Below the pieces are notes generated by a model that saw only the letters and a program-made list of their open reading frames with translations, was not told the DNA's origin and ran no database searches. This document shows, piece by piece, positions 46,440-49,798 of a stretch of 49,798 bases of DNA; the first letter of the stretch is position 1; every line of letters begins with the position of its first letter. The stretch is from an uncultured Alphaproteobacteria bacterium. Lineage in GTDB: Bacteria > Pseudomonadota > Alphaproteobacteria > RF32 > CAG-239. Where the stretch lies: positions 1-49,798 of the forward strand of contig CAMVHF010000004.1 in assembly GCA_947167235.1 (NCBI GenBank), read 5' to 3'. Made by a program: the position numbers and the translations under genes.

Positions 46440-47240
46440 TTAATCACGAGGTCTATCGGTGCGATATTTTTCCATGTAGCGCCGACGGTTGGCTTCGGTA
46501 TTGCCTTGCGGTGTATGCAAAAAGGCATTATCGGCTTTACGTTGAAAATTAAATGCTTGTGCTGTGTAATATTCAATAGCATCCTGCCGGTAACCGGCTT
46601 GGCGACAAATAGCAACAGCCTTATTACAATAGTCACGCTTATATTCGTTGGCTTTAACATGTCCGAAATGTTTTTCACGGATTAAGTCAATAGCCTCATC
46701 AATTAAAGACAGTTTTTTATCTGTCGGTGTTTCTTCATAATCAATGAAAAAGTCAATTTTAACCAGTTCTTGTTCGATTTCTTCTCGCTCGGCTTTATTT
46801 TGTGCGGTTAATACATTTTTGCGGTAAGCGTGCGCCGCTTTTGCATAAGGAAATGTTTTCTTATTGCTCGGTGAAAGCTTTTGATAAATTTCATATATAA
46901 CCGCGCCATACTTTTCAAATTCGGCGTTGCGGCTGTGCATAGATGTCAATTGCGCTAAATTCAGAAGCTTGTCCTGATCTTTTTTGTTTGTCAGTTCGAC
47001 GCGTTGTTTCATGGTTTCACAATAGGCATTATGGGCGCGCGGATAAATACGATCAGTCTCCCATAAAACCCGATCTAAAGCTTCGGCCTTTTTATCCTTG
47101 CCGACAACCGAATCCATGATTTCAAATTTGCGTTGATCAAGCAATGACCATGCCTCATCGGCTCCTTCCGGAATTTCGGAAATGATTTTGTTGAATTCTC
47201 TGCTGCGAACTTCGAAACGCATTTCTTCGAGGTCAGCCAT
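46440..47240 (-). CDS. Helical repeat-like cytoplasmic protein, unknown function
   Basis: 266-aa charged ORF; stop abuts the convergent AI-2E gene stop. Confidence 0.65.
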   Translation of the reverse strand: MADLEEMRFEVRSREFNKIISEIPEGADEAWSLLDQRKFEIMDSVVGKDKKAEALDRVLWETDRIYPRAHNAYCETMKQRVELTNKKDQDKLLNLAQLTSMHSRNAEFEKYGAVIYEIYQKLSPSNKKTFPYAKAAHAYRKNVLTAQNKAEREEIEQELVKIDFFIDYEETPTDKKLSLIDEAIDLIREKHFGHVKANEYKRDYCNKAVAICRQAGYRQDAIEYYTAQAFNFQRKADNAFLHTPQGNTEANRRRYMEKYRTDRPRD

Positions 47241-47255
47241 TGTTTTTTGCCTTTG

Positions 47256-47693
47256 CTAGAGGTTTTTGACCATTTTCAAGAAGGTAATGCCTTGTTCTTC
47301 AAAAACATCGCCTTCGGCGTGGTAGCCCATTTTTTCATAAAAGTCGACGACAAACAGCATGGCGTGCATAACGATTTTGGTGTATCCGGCTTCTTTAGCG
47401 CGTTTTTCGGCATATTTCACCAACTCGCGGCCGATACCCTCACCCTGATAGATAGTGTCTACCGCAACTTGCATTAAGCGGATGGTATCATCATCAATCG
47501 GCGCTAAAATTAAACCGCCGACCAATTTGTTATCAAGCATTTCAACACAACCGATGTGTAAATATCGGGCTTCTTCCGGACGGAATGAATCCAAAAACTT
47601 TAAGCCGAGCGGCTGTAACAAAATCTTATAGCGCAATTCAACCAACTCGTTGTAGCGAGATGAACCGAATTCTATATCAATCATTTTACGCAT
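47256..47693 (-). CDS. GNAT family N-acetyltransferase
   Basis: LMQVAVDTIYQGEGIGRELVKYAEKRAKEAGYTKIVMHAMLFVVDFYEKMGYHAEGDVF; ATG 47693 preceded by aaaggaga. Confidence 0.93.
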   Translation of the reverse strand: MRKMIDIEFGSSRYNELVELRYKILLQPLGLKFLDSFRPEEARYLHIGCVEMLDNKLVGGLILAPIDDDTIRLMQVAVDTIYQGEGIGRELVKYAEKRAKEAGYTKIVMHAMLFVVDFYEKMGYHAEGDVFEEQGITFLKMVKNL

Positions 47694-47763
47694 AATATCG
47701 TCTCCTTTGAAATTATTAAAACATATTTTTGTCTGTTTGACAATAGGGAAAGTAGGGGCCACT

Positions 47764-47792
47764 TGACAAATTTTCCGAATTCGGCTAGAATA
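47764..47792 (+). promoter_or_regulatory. Near-consensus sigma70 promoter
   Basis: TTGACA - 17 nt (aattttccgaattcggc) - TAGAAT. Confidence 0.7.
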
Positions 47793-47810
47793 AAGATGCT
47801 ATTTTTTTAA

Positions 47811-47870
47811 GGATTATGGATGAAATTAAGATACAACAACAATGTTGCTTTTCCATAATTCTTTTTTTTT
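47811..47870 (+). terminator. Leader hairpin plus T9 (terminator, attenuator or sRNA 3' end)
   Basis: ggattatgga (47811-47820) pairs with tccataattc (47852-47861), 10 bp with one G-T, followed by T9. Confidence 0.72.
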
Positions 47871-47872
47871 GA
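47816..47872 (+). CDS. Possible 18-aa leader peptide MDEIKIQQQCCFSIILFF
   Basis: ATG preceded by aagga; the ORF spans the leader hairpin and ends at TGA just after the T tract. Confidence 0.3.
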   Translation: MDEIKIQQQCCFSIILFF

Positions 47873-47894
47873 TAACTAATTAAAAACGAGCAAT

Positions 47895-48371
47895 ATGGAA
47901 AAGAACTTAAACAAAATGCAGATGAAAGAAGAGGAAATTAAGGCTGATTGGCGCAGTGTCTTATTCTTAGTATTTTTCGGTCTTGCCATGGTTATGTGGG
48001 GACTGACAATAAATGAATTGCGTGAACAGCCGGATTTGTGCAGATCTCTCTATTATTATAGGGAAAGTCTGTCGTTGCAGACATGGCACATGATTGTCAC
48101 GCTCTGGGGATGCTCATTGTGGTTCAAGCTGTGGATAGTTTGCGATATCATTTCGGCGATTTGCGTATTTCCTGCGGCTGTTCTGTTGTCCTGCGCTATG
48201 GTGCCAGTGACATTCTTCTTTATTCTGCCGATTGATTACGGAATGAATTTGGTATCTGTTTCACTGGGTACTTGGTTGTTCCTGTTAATCTGTAATTTGA
48301 TTGTATCTTTATTGGTCATCATCACGATGCCAATGAAAGATAGCAAAGAGGAAGTCTCACCCGCAAGGTGA
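47895..48371 (+). CDS. Membrane protein, unknown function
   Basis: 158 aa with four hydrophobic segments; weak Shine-Dalgarno region. Confidence 0.6.
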   Translation: MEKNLNKMQMKEEEIKADWRSVLFLVFFGLAMVMWGLTINELREQPDLCRSLYYYRESLSLQTWHMIVTLWGCSLWFKLWIVCDIISAICVFPAAVLLSCAMVPVTFFFILPIDYGMNLVSVSLGTWLFLLICNLIVSLLVIITMPMKDSKEEVSPAR

Positions 48372-48386
48372 AACTTCCTTTTTTTG
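48348..48386 (+). terminator. Intrinsic terminator overlapping the CDS 3' end
   Basis: gaggaagtctcacc-cgcaa-ggtgaaacttccttttttt; the TGA stop is inside the 3' arm. Confidence 0.75.
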
Positions 48387-48465
48387 TTGCCGGTGGGGAT
48401 GTTTGACAATAATTATTGATTAAAACAAAAAAATAAATTATGTTTGAGCAAAATCAGGAGGAATT

Positions 48466-49798
48466 ATGCACGATTTAAGTTTAATCCGGAATTTTGCGAT
48501 TATTGCACATATTGACCACGGAAAATCGACTATTGCCGACCGCATTATCGAATATTGCGGCGGTTTGCAACAGCGTGAGATGACCGAACAGGTCTTGGAT
48601 TCAATGGATATCGAACGTGAGCGCGGTATTACCATTAAGGCGCAAACCGTGCGCTTAAATTATAAAGCCAAAGACGGTAAAACTTATCAGCTTAATTTAA
48701 TCGATACACCGGGACACGTCGATTTTACTTATGAAGTGTCGCGTTCACTGGCCTCGTGCGAGGGTTCGGTTCTGGTGGTTGATGCGACGCAGGGTGTTGA
48801 AGCACAAACGCTTGCCAATGTGTATTTGGCTTTGGATAATGATCATGAAATTGTGCCGGCCTTAAATAAAATCGATTTGCCGTCTGCCGATGTCGAACGT
48901 GTTAAACAACAGATCGAAGATGTTATCGGTTTGGATACTTCTAACGCGGTGGAAGTGTCAGGTAAAACCGGTTACGGCATCGAGGATTTACTTGAAGCGG
49001 TGGTGAAATATCTGCCGGCGCCGACGGGCGATGAAAGCAAACCGACAAAAGCTCTGCTAATCGACAGTTGGTATGATTCTTATCTTGGTGTGGTTATTTT
49101 GGTGCGTGCCAAAGACGGTATTTTGCGTAAAAAACAAAATATTCGCATGATGTCTAACGGTATGGATTACGTTATTGACAGGATCGGCGTGTTTACCCCT
49201 AAAATGAAAGATGTTGAGGCCCTTTATCCGGGCGAAGTCGGCTTTATTACCGCGAGTATTAAAAGTCTGGACGACTGCCGTATCGGTGATACGATAACCG
49301 ACAATAAACAGCCGTGTTCCGAGGCTTTACCTGGATTTAAACCGTCGGTTTCGGTGGTATTTTGCTCGATTTTTCCGGTCGACAGCAGTCAGTATGATGC
49401 CTTAAAAGAAGCGTTGGCAAAACTCAAACTCAATGATGCCAGTATCGAATATCAGCCGGAAAATTCCGGTGCACTCGGGTTGGGTTTCAGATGCGGCTTT
49501 TTAGGCTTGTTGCATATGGAAATTATTCAGGAACGAATCGGCCGTGAATTTGATTTGGATATCATTACGACAGCGCCGTCGGTTGCGTATAAACTCTATA
49601 TGACAAATGGCAGTGAATCCACGCTTGATAATCCGGCCGATATGCCGGATCCGTCAACCATTAAATTGATAGAAGAACCGATGGTGCGGGCAACCATTAT
49701 GGTGCCGGATGAATATTTAGGCTCGATTTTGAAGCTGTGTACCGAACGTCGCGGCTCGCAAGAAGATTTGACCTATGTCGGTAATCGTGCCATGGTCG
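48466..49798 (+). CDS. lepA: Elongation factor 4 (LepA), truncated by the right window edge
   Basis: [70 protein letters not shown]; aggagg Shine-Dalgarno. Read directly from the sequence because it is open-ended and absent from the ORF track. Confidence 0.98.
   Translation, partial: MHDLSLIRNFAIIAHIDHGKSTIADRIIEYCGGLQQREMTEQVLDSMDIERERGITIKAQTVRLNYKAKDGKTYQLNLIDTPGHVDFTYEVSRSLASCEGSVLVVDATQGVEAQTLANVYLALDNDHEIVPALNKIDLPSADVERVKQQIEDVIGLDTSNAVEVSGKTGYGIEDLLEAVVKYLPAPTGDESKPTKALLIDSWYDSYLGVVILVRAKDGILRKKQNIRMMSNGMDYVIDRIGVFTPKMKDVEALYPGEVGFITASIKSLDDCRIGDTITDNKQPCSEALPGFKPSVSVVFCSIFPVDSSQYDALKEALAKLKLNDASIEYQPENSGALGLGFRCGFLGLLHMEIIQERIGREFDLDIITTAPSVAYKLYMTNGSESTLDNPADMPDPSTIKLIEEPMVRATIMVPDEYLGSILKLCTERRGSQEDLTYVGNRAMV

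Overview
The window is a low-GC bacterial chromosome segment that looks alphaproteobacterial from its gene content: ELM1-like gene, maf–rng–yacG order, MlaD next to DUF2155, and an AI-2E/DUF2066 pair. Most of it is housekeeping: dnaJ-like, parvulin PPIase, secA, trpS, serS, dksA, maf, rng, yacG, an Mla-type lipid ABC transporter, nth, tsaD, a Mur ligase, pta-ackA, and lepA truncated at the right edge. The most unusual region is about 23.4-26.4 kb, all on the minus strand. Two proteins there share a near-identical N-terminal tag (MVDEFDVDHSKFSLRDEIEYNFKRA; 70 of 72 nt identical) and a duplicated hairpin leader, have unrelated C-termini, and are interleaved with small membrane proteins. This resembles a modular effector/immunity locus. 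A second candidate is an overlapping HAD / degenerate MEMO-AMMECR1 membrane fusion / M49-like HExxH metalloprotease cluster (11.5-15.8 kb). Others are a pilin-like protein coupled to secA and a second orphan prepilin, an ADP-dependent sugar kinase homologue, a promoter plus leader-peptide/terminator element at 47.76 kb, tandem orphan MlaD paralogues, an 86-bp tandem repeat at the left edge and a perfect 20-bp-stem hairpin at 31.16 kb. All family calls come from reading motifs by eye. No database search was run.
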